NCBI GenBank assembly: GCA_031281635.1 | Contig: JAITFC010000014.1 | Span: 1 to 11,014, forward strand | Direction of reading: 5' to 3' | Length of the DNA: 11,014 bases | Source of the DNA: Puniceicoccales bacterium | GTDB taxonomy: Bacteria > Verrucomicrobiota > Verrucomicrobiia > Opitutales > JAIRLM01 | Shown: positions 1 through 7,900 of the stretch, piece by piece | Numbering within the stretch: position 1 is the stretch's first letter | Layout of the letters: every line of letters begins with the position of its first letter | Program-made: the position numbers and the translations under genes | Notes under the pieces: model-generated | Told to the model about the DNA's origin: nothing | What the model saw: only the letters and a program-made list of their open reading frames with translations | The model's database searches: none

Positions 1-7
1 TAGGGTT

Positions 8-271
8 ATGGAAACTGGAGCGGAAATTTATGGTTGCGAATTTTGGATTCTTTGCCTAGCTTCCCAAAACGAAGAAATTCGAAAAATAGGCTACGACTAT
101 GTTACAAAGCACTTGGATCTCGCGGCGACTATTTTGCAGAATCCGTTTGACGAATCACAGAATCCACATTTGGCAATATTTACCGAATTGGTTACCTATT
201 CCGGTTTTAAAGAGGTGAGAGATGAAGCAGTGAAAATCTTCCCATGGGCGCAAATCCAACCGTTTGATTGA
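8..271 (+). CDS. Hypothetical protein, C-terminal part or small protein
   Basis: I do not recognise this protein. The frame is already open at the window edge (two sense codons precede the ATG at 8), and no well-spaced ribosome binding site can be seen, so this may be the tail of a longer protein. The visible 87 residues are mostly helical in character, with alternating hydrophobic and charged stretches such as IRKIGYDYVTKHLDLAATIL and VRDEAVKIF. This would suit an alpha-helical repeat fold, but no repeat can be proven from so little. There is no signal peptide or membrane segment. It ends in TGA at 269-271, 154 bases before pyrG. Confidence 0.55.
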   Translation: METGAEIYGCEFWILCLASQNEEIRKIGYDYVTKHLDLAATILQNPFDESQNPHLAIFTELVTYSGFKEVRDEAVKIFPWAQIQPFD

Positions 272-375
272 TAGCGCCCCTCGGTGAAATTAAGCCCACT
301 GCAAAACCACCGCAATCCGGCTCGTGAAGCCATTTTCACATCCCTTCGGCTGAAGCGTCCCCAAAAAAGAAAAAA

Positions 376-397
376 TCAATGTCGAAAACGGCATTGA
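376..397 (+). promoter_or_regulatory. Hairpin in the pyrG leader
   Basis: TCAATGTCG (376-384) pairs with CGGCATTGA (389-397): nine pairs, one of them T-G, around an AAAA loop. It is nested inside a second possible pairing, CCCAAAAAA (360-368) with TTTTTTGGG (411-419). The outer arm would cover GGGA at 417-420, the likely pyrG ribosome binding site. The T-run starts 13 bases after the inner stem, so this is not a textbook terminator. It could be a terminator of the upstream gene, an attenuator or a translational switch. A smaller hairpin, GGCT(319-322)/AGCC(328-331) followed by ATTTT, lies upstream and is weaker. The function is inferred only from position. Confidence 0.45.
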
Positions 398-425
398 CGG
401 CGAGGGCGATTTTTTTGGGAACCTT

Positions 426-2018
426 ATGCGGACAATGCGATATATTTTTGTGACAGGTGGGGTGGTGTCGTCACTCGGAAAGGGGCTAACGGCGGCAAGT
501 ATGGGTGCACTTTTGGAGGCGTGGGGGTTGCGCGTTGCATTGAAAAAATTCGACCCCTACTTAAACGTGGATCCGGGGACAATGAACCCATTCCAGCACG
601 GCGAGGTGTACGTGCTTGCCGATGGGGCGGAAACTGACTTGGATCTTGGCCACTACGAACGTTTTACGAATGCGAAATTGACAGCGGACAGCAGCACTTC
701 CTCGGGAAAAGTGTACGCGGCGGTTTTGAAGCGGGAGCGCAAGGGGGAATATTTGGGGCAAACTGTGCAAGTCATTCCGCACGTGACGGATGAAATCAAA
801 AAGCGCATGCACGCGGCTGACAAAAACGTGGACGTAACAATTATCGAACTCGGCGGGACCGTGGGCGACATCGAGAGTATGCCTTTTCTGGAGGCGATTC
901 GGCAGTTTGTCCTGGATGAAAAAAAATCCAATGTGCTTTTCGCCCACGTGGCACTGTTGCCCTATCTCCGTGTGGCGGACGAAATTAAAACGAAACCGGC
1001 CCAGCAGAGTGTGGCACTGCTGCGCGGCATAGGCATTCAACCGGACTTGCTTCTCTGCCGCACGGAAAAACGCATCACGGACGAGATTCGGCGAAAACTC
1101 AGTCTCTTCTGCAATGTTCCCGTCGAAGGAGTCATACAGGAATTGGACGTGCAGTCTATCTATGAGGTGCCAAACATGTTGCACGAAGAAGGCGTGGACC
1201 GATTCATCCTCAATTACTTTGGCTTTGCCCAGCAGCACTGCAACCTGGACCCATGGAAAAAAGTTGTGTCCAAGATCCGCCGATTGCGAAGACAGCTAAC
1301 AATCGCTCTCGTAGGAAAATACGTGCATTTACAGGATGCATACAAATCGGTCTACGAATCGTTGGATCACGGCGCGATTGCAAATGGTTGCCGTTTGGGT
1401 GTGCTGCGCGTGGACCCCGAACTGCTAGAAAAGGAAAATGTCATTGCACTGCTGAAAGATTGCCGCGGCATTTTGGTCCCGGGAGGATTCGGTAATCGCG
1501 GTATTTTAGGGAAATTGTCCGCCATTCGCCACGCCCGTACCATGCGCATCCCGTTTTTTGGCATATGTCTTGGCATGCAACTGGCCGTGGTGGAATTTGC
1601 GCGCAACGTGGCCGGACTCGAAGAAGCTCATTCCGTAGAATTTGCTCCGGAAACGCCACATCCAGTTATCACGCTCATGGACAGCCAGCGTAACCTTTCC
1701 ACGAAAGGCGGCACCATGCGTCTAGGACACTACGATTGCCAAATTGTTCCCGAGACCTTGCTGCAGAAAGCCTACGGAGATACACATGTGTTGGAGAGAC
1801 ACAGACACCGCTACGAATTCAACGGGGCCTACGTGGATAAGCTGGTGAAAAGTGGCCTGACCATTTCCGGGACAGGTCCACATGGTCTCGTTGAAGCCGT
1901 AGAAATCGCCGAACATCCCTGGTTTATCGGCGTGCAATTTCACCCGGAATTTCAATCGAACCCGCATCGAGCACACCCGCTCTTTCGGAGCTTCATCGGA
2001 GCGGCACTGGAGAATTGA
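426..2018 (+). CDS. pyrG: CTP synthase (glutamine-hydrolysing)
   Basis: This enzyme makes CTP from UTP, ATP and glutamine, the last step of pyrimidine nucleotide synthesis, in the cytoplasm. The 530 residues are close to the usual family length. The N-terminal synthase domain (about 1-270) shows the family opening IFVTGGVVSSLGKG (P-loop around 15-21), the acidic ELGGTVGDIES segment (141-151) and the UTP-site segment KTKPAQ (188-193). Many homologues have KTKPTQ there, so Thr is Ala. The class I glutamine amidotransferase domain (about 291-530) has the oxyanion segment PGGFG (352-356), nucleophile Cys381 in GICLGMQ, and His506/Glu508 in QFHPE. All catalytic residues are present. The start at 426 has GGGA five bases upstream. 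A second ATG at 435 gives a more family-like N-terminus but lacks a usable ribosome binding site. The next gene follows after 3 bases. Confidence 0.97.
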   Translation: MRTMRYIFVTGGVVSSLGKGLTAASMGALLEAWGLRVALKKFDPYLNVDPGTMNPFQHGEVYVLADGAETDLDLGHYERFTNAKLTADSSTSSGKVYAAVLKRERKGEYLGQTVQVIPHVTDEIKKRMHAADKNVDVTIIELGGTVGDIESMPFLEAIRQFVLDEKKSNVLFAHVALLPYLRVADEIKTKPAQQSVALLRGIGIQPDLLLCRTEKRITDEIRRKLSLFCNVPVEGVIQELDVQSIYEVPNMLHEEGVDRFILNYFGFAQQHCNLDPWKKVVSKIRRLRRQLTIALVGKYVHLQDAYKSVYESLDHGAIANGCRLGVLRVDPELLEKENVIALLKDCRGILVPGGFGNRGILGKLSAIRHARTMRIPFFGICLGMQLAVVEFARNVAGLEEAHSVEFAPETPHPVITLMDSQRNLSTKGGTMRLGHYDCQIVPETLLQKAYGDTHVLERHRHRYEFNGAYVDKLVKSGLTISGTGPHGLVEAVEIAEHPWFIGVQFHPEFQSNPHRAHPLFRSFIGAALEN

Positions 2019-2021
2019 GCT

Positions 2022-3338
2022 GTGAAGCGGCTGCTGATCGTTGACGATGAACGCAATGCCCGGGAAGGACTGGCCGAAGCCCTCCGCGGATCCTATGACG
2101 TTTGCACGGCAGCAAGTGGCGGCGAAGCGATCCGAATATTAGGAGAAGCACGGCCGGCCATCGAGCTCGTATTAACAGATTTACGCATGGCTGGACAGTC
2201 CGGAATCGACGTTGTTGCCCATTGCCGGAAAATGTCTCCTTCCCCCAAATGCGTACTCATGACGGCCTACGGTGACATCGCCACAGCGGTCAAAGCGATG
2301 AAGACAGGCGCCGCCGATTTTCTTCCCAAACCCCTCGACTTGGATGTGGTGGAAGTGACGCTGAAAAATCTTTGCGAAAAAAATCACGACCCCACGCTAG
2401 CTTCGCTAAACGAAGGAGAAAAATGCGATATTTTGGGGCATTCTCCGGCCATGGAGAACACCTTGCAGATCGTCCACCGCGTTGCCGCAACCGATGCCAC
2501 TGTGCTATTGACCGGAGAAACAGGAGTCGGCAAAGAACTCTTGGCCAAGGAGATTCACCGGAAAAGTAGACGCAGCGGTAGACCGTTCATTGCCGTGAAT
2601 GGGGCGGCACTTCCCTGTGACACGGTGGAAAGTGCACTTTTCGGCCACGAGCGCGGCGCCTTTACGGACGCGCACCGGCAACATATCGGCTACTTCGAGC
2701 GGGCCGGCGGCGGGACGTTATTTCTCGATGAGGTGGGAGAATTGCCTCCGTCCATTCAGGTAAAATTACTGCGAGTCCTAGAAACTCATACATTTGAACG
2801 GGTTGGAGGGCAACAAACTCTTTCGGCGGACGTGCGACTCGTGGCTGCCACCAATGCGCCACTCGAAGAGCGCGTGCGGGACGGGCTATTTCGCGAGGAT
2901 CTCTACTACCGCCTCGCCGTCGTCCCAATCCCCGTGCCACCGCTGCGAGAACGGACCGAGGATATCCCGCTGCTTCTGGAACATTTTTTCCAAAAATTTC
3001 CAAACGCCCCCACGCTTTCTCCGGAAGTCCTTCGCACGCTGCGCCGCTACCCTTGGCCGGGAAATGTGCGCGAATTGCGAAATTTTTGCGAAGCTATGGG
3101 TGTCTTGCACCCCGGAGAAGTCATTCTACGCGAACACCTTGACGGACGGTTTCTGTGCGGAGGCACTGCCGATGCGGGGAAGTTTGCGATCCCGCTCGGA
3201 GACGGGCGCACTACTTCGCCACTGCAACGCGCCCTCGAAGCTGCCGACGGAAATCATTCCCACGCAGCCAAATTACTCGGAGTCAGCCGCAGCACATTCT
3301 ACCGCATGCTGCACCGCGACGGAGAAAAAAATTCATAA
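2022..3338 (+). CDS. Sigma-54-dependent response regulator, NtrC/AtoC type
   Basis: Transcription activator that, when phosphorylated by a partner histidine kinase, should use ATP to open promoters bound by sigma-54 RNA polymerase. The receiver domain (1-120) has the acidic pair Asp8/Asp9, phosphoacceptor Asp53 (LTDLRM), Thr81 and Lys103. The AAA+ domain (about 137-360) has Walker A GETGVGKE (165-172), the sigma-54 contact loop GAFTDA (212-217; the commonest form is GAFTGA), Walker B GTLFLDE (231-237), arginines in FREDLYYRL (290-298), and YPWPGNVREL (343-352). A Fis-type helix-turn-helix closes it (about 400-432, AAKLLGVSRSTFYRML). The 438 residues are slightly short for the class but nothing is missing. 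The GTG start has GGAG at 2009-2012. Only 3 bases separate it from pyrG, so the two are probably co-transcribed. No kinase and no rpoN lie in the window, so the target genes are unknown. Confidence 0.95.
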   Translation: MKRLLIVDDERNAREGLAEALRGSYDVCTAASGGEAIRILGEARPAIELVLTDLRMAGQSGIDVVAHCRKMSPSPKCVLMTAYGDIATAVKAMKTGAADFLPKPLDLDVVEVTLKNLCEKNHDPTLASLNEGEKCDILGHSPAMENTLQIVHRVAATDATVLLTGETGVGKELLAKEIHRKSRRSGRPFIAVNGAALPCDTVESALFGHERGAFTDAHRQHIGYFERAGGGTLFLDEVGELPPSIQVKLLRVLETHTFERVGGQQTLSADVRLVAATNAPLEERVRDGLFREDLYYRLAVVPIPVPPLRERTEDIPLLLEHFFQKFPNAPTLSPEVLRTLRRYPWPGNVRELRNFCEAMGVLHPGEVILREHLDGRFLCGGTADAGKFAIPLGDGRTTSPLQRALEAADGNHSHAAKLLGVSRSTFYRMLHRDGEKNS

Positions 3339-3389
3339 ATCCACGGCCTTATACAATTCAGATTCTTAGAAATCCACGGCCTTATACAA
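3337..3389. repeat. 20-base direct repeat at 33-base offset
   Basis: AAATCCACGGCCTTATACAA occurs at 3337-3356 and again, identical, at 3370-3389. Copy 2 forms the last codons (LYKAVDF plus stop) of the minus-strand small protein gene. Copy 1 lies just beyond that stop, in the same frame (offset 33), and would encode LYKAVDL followed by TGA. Copy 1 also overlaps the stop codon (3336-3338) of the convergent regulator gene. The identity of the copies is seen directly. A recent partial duplication is the simplest explanation. Confidence 0.85.
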
Positions 3390-3785
3390 CGGGACTTCAT
3401 GTTCAGCTTGTTTGGTATCTCCATAGAAGCGGCTTTTGTTTTTCGAATGATTGAACATGATGCCGTAGTGCGTACGTGCCTGGGGTGATTCGTACACCCA
3501 TTCTTTGCCGATGGAACCGCCGTGGTTTGTGGTTATGCGCTGGGTTATTTCGTCGCGGCGGTCGAATTCCTTGTTGATGTTGCCTTGAACAAAGAGCCCA
3601 GAGGAGTCGACGCAACGACTCTCTATGCCCTGCCAAAGCGTAAACACGGCCGAGCGTTGCGCTCCAACGATTTCTCCCAAAGCAATTTCTGGAGTGCTCT
3701 CAAGCTCGACTTTGACTCCTCCGTTCCCAAAGACGATCGCGAACGGCAGCAAAAACGGCATAAAATTTAAAAAAAACTTTCCCAT
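3366..3785 (-). CDS. Small predicted secreted protein, unknown function
   Basis: I do not recognise this 139-residue protein. It begins MGKFFLNF and continues with a hydrophobic run (about 5-20) ending in small and polar residues, so it looks like a Sec signal peptide or an N-terminal anchor. There is no clear lipobox. The rest is polar, with one Cys (in ESRCVDSS), several Gly/Asn turns and a basic-aromatic C-terminal third. The start at 3785 is favoured over a TTG at 3830 because that TTG lies inside a near-consensus -35 box. The matching -10 ends about 17 bases before the ATG, and GAGG sits about 6 bases before it. It converges with the sigma-54 regulator, leaving 27 bases between stop codons, and diverges from the substrate-binding protein gene. 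The C-terminal codons are repeated downstream of the stop. Confidence 0.7.
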   Translation of the reverse strand: MGKFFLNFMPFLLPFAIVFGNGGVKVELESTPEIALGEIVGAQRSAVFTLWQGIESRCVDSSGLFVQGNINKEFDRRDEITQRITTNHGGSIGKEWVYESPQARTHYGIMFNHSKNKSRFYGDTKQAEHEVPLYKAVDF

Positions 3786-3801
3786 AGATACCTCGGCAGT
3801 G

Positions 3802-3830
3802 ATTTTAGGCGAAAAATTTTTCTCTGTCAA
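3802..3830 (-). promoter_or_regulatory. Sigma-70 promoter for the small secreted protein gene
   Basis: On the minus strand TTGACA (3830-3825) is followed after exactly 17 bases by TAAAAT (3807-3802): a perfect -35 and a five-of-six -10. Transcription would begin near 3795, giving a leader of about ten bases that includes the GAGG ribosome binding site before the ATG at 3785. It is one of the two best promoters in the window, which suggests the gene is well expressed. Confidence 0.75.
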
Positions 3831-3930
3831 TGGCCCTTGAAAAAAAATGAATTCTCTTGTGCGCTGCTAAATATTTGTCAAACTCCGTGAAGTTTCTGCG
3901 GCGGGTCTCGGGACGGATGGGAGATGGACT

Positions 3931-4878
3931 ATGAAAATTCGGCAAATATTTGGTTTATTTTGTGCAATTGCGGCCGTGGCAGTGGGGCAACCGGCCATTG
4001 GAGAACCGATTCGGCGCGTGTGCGTTATGAAAATTATGGACCACGGTGCGATCGATGAAACGGCGCGCGGCATTCGAGATGAGTTGGTGGGGAGTAAGTT
4101 GGACATTCGCGAAAAATCTGCCCAGGGAAGTACGACGCTGGCCACGCAGATTGCCCAGGAATTTTTTCGGCAAAAACCAATTGCGGTGATTGCAATTGGG
4201 ACGGCAGCGGCGCAGAGCATGATTAGCTATACGCGCATTGGAAAGGATTCATTGCGAATAATTTATAGCGCCGTGACAGATCCACATGTCGCCGGCCTAA
4301 CGGAGCGGGTCAATGTGACGGGCGTTTCCGATTTTGTTCCATTGGAACCGCAATTGCGAACTTTTCTCCGCATCCAGCCGAAATTGAAGCGTCTCGGAAT
4401 TCTCTACAATCCAAAGGAAGCAAATTCCGTGACAACGGTGGAAAAATTGCGCCCACTCTGCGCATCAGCGGGCATAGATCTTGTGGAGCGAAGGATTTCC
4501 GCTGTGGCTGAAGCGCCGCAAGCAAGTGTGCAAGTTGCCAAAATCGTGGATGCAATTTTCATCTGCAACGACAACACAGCCCGCTTCGCACTGAACAGCA
4601 TCCTCGCCGCAGCCAATGCACGCAAAATTCCTGTCTATGCCAGTGATACGGAAGCGGTTTCGGCTGGTGCGTTAGCGGCAATGGGACCCAATTACTACGA
4701 AATTGGGAAGCAGACGGGAAAAATGGTTTTGCGCATCATTGACGGTGAATCCACGCGCACAATTGCACCGGAAGGCGCTGGCGCCGTGGAATTATTTCTC
4801 AATGCAGGTGTTGCACGACATCTTGGAATCACGTTAAACAAACAACTCATCACAGAAGCTAAAAAAGTTTTCAATTAA
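3931..4878 (+). CDS. ABC transporter substrate-binding protein, PF04392 type
   Basis: Probable extracytoplasmic binding protein of an ABC importer. Some family members (TrpX/YtrX-like) have been linked to aromatic amino acid uptake, but the ligand cannot be read from this sequence. Residues 1-24 form a signal peptide with a hydrophobic core (FGLFCAIAAVAVG) and likely cleavage after AIG. The mature part shows two alternating alpha/beta lobes with family-like segments: AVIAIGTAAAQ, IYSAVTDPHVAGL, NVTGVSDFVPLEPQL, LGILYNPKEANSVTTVEKL, DAIFICNDNT, and IPVYASDTEAVSAGALAAMGPNYYEIG near the end. The 315 residues fit the family length. GGGAG lies about seven bases before the ATG. The permease and ATPase genes that normally follow are absent: the next gene, 44 bases on, faces the other way. 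GCGAA-AA-TTCGC at 4905-4916 between the two stops is too short to call a terminator. Confidence 0.88.
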   Translation: MKIRQIFGLFCAIAAVAVGQPAIGEPIRRVCVMKIMDHGAIDETARGIRDELVGSKLDIREKSAQGSTTLATQIAQEFFRQKPIAVIAIGTAAAQSMISYTRIGKDSLRIIYSAVTDPHVAGLTERVNVTGVSDFVPLEPQLRTFLRIQPKLKRLGILYNPKEANSVTTVEKLRPLCASAGIDLVERRISAVAEAPQASVQVAKIVDAIFICNDNTARFALNSILAAANARKIPVYASDTEAVSAGALAAMGPNYYEIGKQTGKMVLRIIDGESTRTIAPEGAGAVELFLNAGVARHLGITLNKQLITEAKKVFN

Positions 4879-4922
4879 AAGCCGTCGCACTCTAACACAT
4901 TCCTGCGAAAATTCGCTGCTAT

Positions 4923-7900
4923 TTATTTGATGCCGGCGAGCTTATTAATGTTCTCAGGATATCTAAAACATTTTGCAGTTCGCAGCCACAATTCCTCGTC
5001 TCGTTTGTCTGCAATTATTCCCTGTCCATCTATCGCAAATTGATCAATTCCATAGGGTGTTTTGGGAACAAATTGGCGCATTTCCGGAGGTACATATGCT
5101 GTGGCGAAATGTTGGCATACATGAATAATCACAGGTTTACCGAGTGCCACTGAGGCTAAGTGACATAAAATATCTTCTCCTTCGATGCGTCCAGTTGAAA
5201 GTATTTGTGCCACATAACCGATGAGCAGTGCGGTTCCTGGGGAATGTTGCGCGTCTAATTCGTGCGGCAGTTTATACTTTCCACCACTGCGAAAAAGCTG
5301 TTGCAACATTTCTTCATGGCCGTAGACAAAATCTACGCACAGGTCGTAGTATTCATGCGGTAAATTGGCTGTTAAACTAACTATTAAACTCTCCAAAGTC
5401 GCCACAATGCTAAGCTTGTTAACACCTCTCAATGGTTGTCCAGTTGCATCGTATGGAACATCTTCCCGTAAATACATTTGCAAAACTTGTTCTCTTCTTC
5501 TCAATTCATCGAGCACTTGCAGCACCTTTGGATTTCTGTCATTTCTTCTCTCGATCATAGCACTTAACTGATCGCCAATTCTTCCCAATAACCCGCCGAC
5601 CAAAACGCAGCAAGTTTCCTCAATGGGCCACTTACTAATGTCACTATCACCGCATTTTTCGGGAAATAGCGCGCACGCAAAAACATTTGCAAAACTGTCT
5701 CCGCAAGGTCTCCAATGTGTGACAGGGATTAGATTTGTGGAACTTGGTGCGCTCGGTGCTGGAGCCGGAGCTGGAGATGCTGCTGGAGCTGGTGCTGGTT
5801 CTGGAGCTGGAGCTGGAGCTGGTTCTGGAGCTGGTGCTGGAGCTGGTTCTGGTTCTGGAGCTGGTTCTGGAGCTGGTGCTGGTGCTGGAGCCGGAGCTGG
5901 AGCTGGTTCTGGAGCTGGAGCTGGTTCTGGAGCTGGTGCTGGAGCCGGAGCTGGAGATGCTGCTGGTTCTGGAGCTGGAGCTGGAGCTGGAGCCGGAGCT
6001 GGCGCTGGTTCTGGAGCTGCTGGTTCGGAAGGTATTTCCACCGGGTTTTTTAACTCTATGCTTACCCAATGGGGACATGGATCTGCGCTGCCGCTAGTCT
6101 TGTGCAGTAAAACCATGGATCCACGCTTCACTGCATTCTCCAATTGATCGCAGAAACCTCCAACACTAATTTCAGAATCGTCGGGATTGACAGTATTTCC
6201 ATTTTGCGCATATCTCCTACATTGTCCATTCAGCGAAACTACCATTACGTCTTTTCCATAGTGACGCGCTATCTCGGAAATAGCGATGTCATCCACCGGA
6301 TTTCCAGGCATGCAAATTGTTGTGGTATAATTAATTAAAAGCGACAATACGGATATTTGGTCGGCGGGCAGGTCATATGGAGTTGCTTGACCCTCGCCGA
6401 TTGGTTGTGATGACACCAATGATGCGTAATCAAATACGCTCCGTTCCCTTAAGTCCGGACGCACATCCAGGACTGCAAAAACTTCGGCGCGCGTCAAAAA
6501 TAATGGATGCACTTCGGCAAGTGGCATTGACGACATCCGGCAAAAGTCTACAATATTTTCTGTAAGAATAGTTAACTCATTGATGCGAGATTGTAAATAA
6601 GCCAAATTTGCGCGGGCGGAATTAATTTGGCATGGCACAACTTTTGGGTCCGGGAAAGACTTGTTGAGCTCCTCTTCTGCTCTTTGTCTCGCTTCCGTCA
6701 AATCCGGCGGCTCCTGAGCACCTAGGTGCACGCGAATTTCTAATGCCTCCAGAAATCGCATGGCGCGATCACGTTCATTTCCAAAATTTTCATCCGATGC
6801 AATCCTAAAGTCAACATTACACACCTCACCCAGAAAATCTTCAAATCTGCACTTCAGTGTCTTCCAGCATCCTAGTGAATTAGGATCACTGCTAGCTTCT
6901 GAAGCCAAACTTTGCCGCAAGGCATTCAAGGCACAGTTGACACGATTAATGTGTCGCCGATGTTTCTTTTTTTGCGGGGGGGAAAGTTTTTTCAGGATTT
7001 CCTCGAAACTTTCTCCGAATGCTGGCAATGGATCAAATATCATGACGTTTGCCCGCAAACGTGCCCACTCCTGCCGTGGATCAATGACGGCGTTGCGCCA
7101 ATTTTCCTCAGTGCTTAAAAAATATATAATTTCAGAAATTATTTCCTGAGCATGCTGCAATTGCCCATCAATAACTGGGTGTGACACGCGCACGTCGCCA
7201 AAAATCATTACAATCGATTGCAAATGCGCAATGCCTACCTCGAATCGAGCTCGCATGTAGGCCAATCTATCGTCATCTCCGTACACTTGATGAGCCGTGC
7301 ATAAAAATAAGCAGCTATTGTTACCGGCCGTGCCGCGGTCAGATATCTCGCAACATTTTTGCACCAATAGCATCTGAAAGGCCCACAATTTGTCTTCTGG
7401 CTTGCGCTGATGCTGCGGTCTTACATTCGGATTCAGCAGTGTAACCCAAAAATCCCCATAATTCAGATAATCCATTAGCCTGGCATCGCGCATATCTTGA
7501 ACAGTACTGGGCGGACATACGGGAGGACTTGGCGCAGGAGGACGACGGACATTTCTCGGATTTGAAGCAGGGGAACAACAAGCATTTCCTGGATTTGAAG
7601 CAGGAGGAGGGACTTGTCCAGGGTTACATGCGACTGGGTTATGCGGAACAAGGGCAATGGATCGTCGCAAGTTGCCTACTTCTGTTCGAAGCGCGGCAGG
7701 CACTTTTTCCCGATGAAAAATCACGTCCCACAGCGCAGCTAAAAACGGGAAGAAATGCGTCCCATCATCGCAGTAGGCAGCATAGAGGAAGGAGAAAAGT
7801 GCACGCCATCCCATGTCTGAAAAAACGTTTTCCGCTTGGTATAGCCGCAAGAGATCGAGCGGCGTCTCGCTTTGACATCCCTGGGCAAGCGGCGATTCTC

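Noticed and set aside
3785..3830. Longer form of the small secreted protein starting at a TTG at 3830
   Set aside because: The TTG is part of the TTGACA -35 box, so it would not be on the message from that promoter; the shorter form starts with a proper signal peptide.
4905..4916. GCGAAAATTCGC palindrome between convergent genes as a bidirectional terminator
   Set aside because: The usable stem is only four pairs and no T-run follows it directly.
5623..6147. Plus-strand frame with silk-like Gly-Ala/Gly-Ser repeats (174 codons)
   Set aside because: It is the mirror reading of the Pro-Ala linker on the minus strand; flanking codons are not protein-like and it lies inside a well-supported gene.
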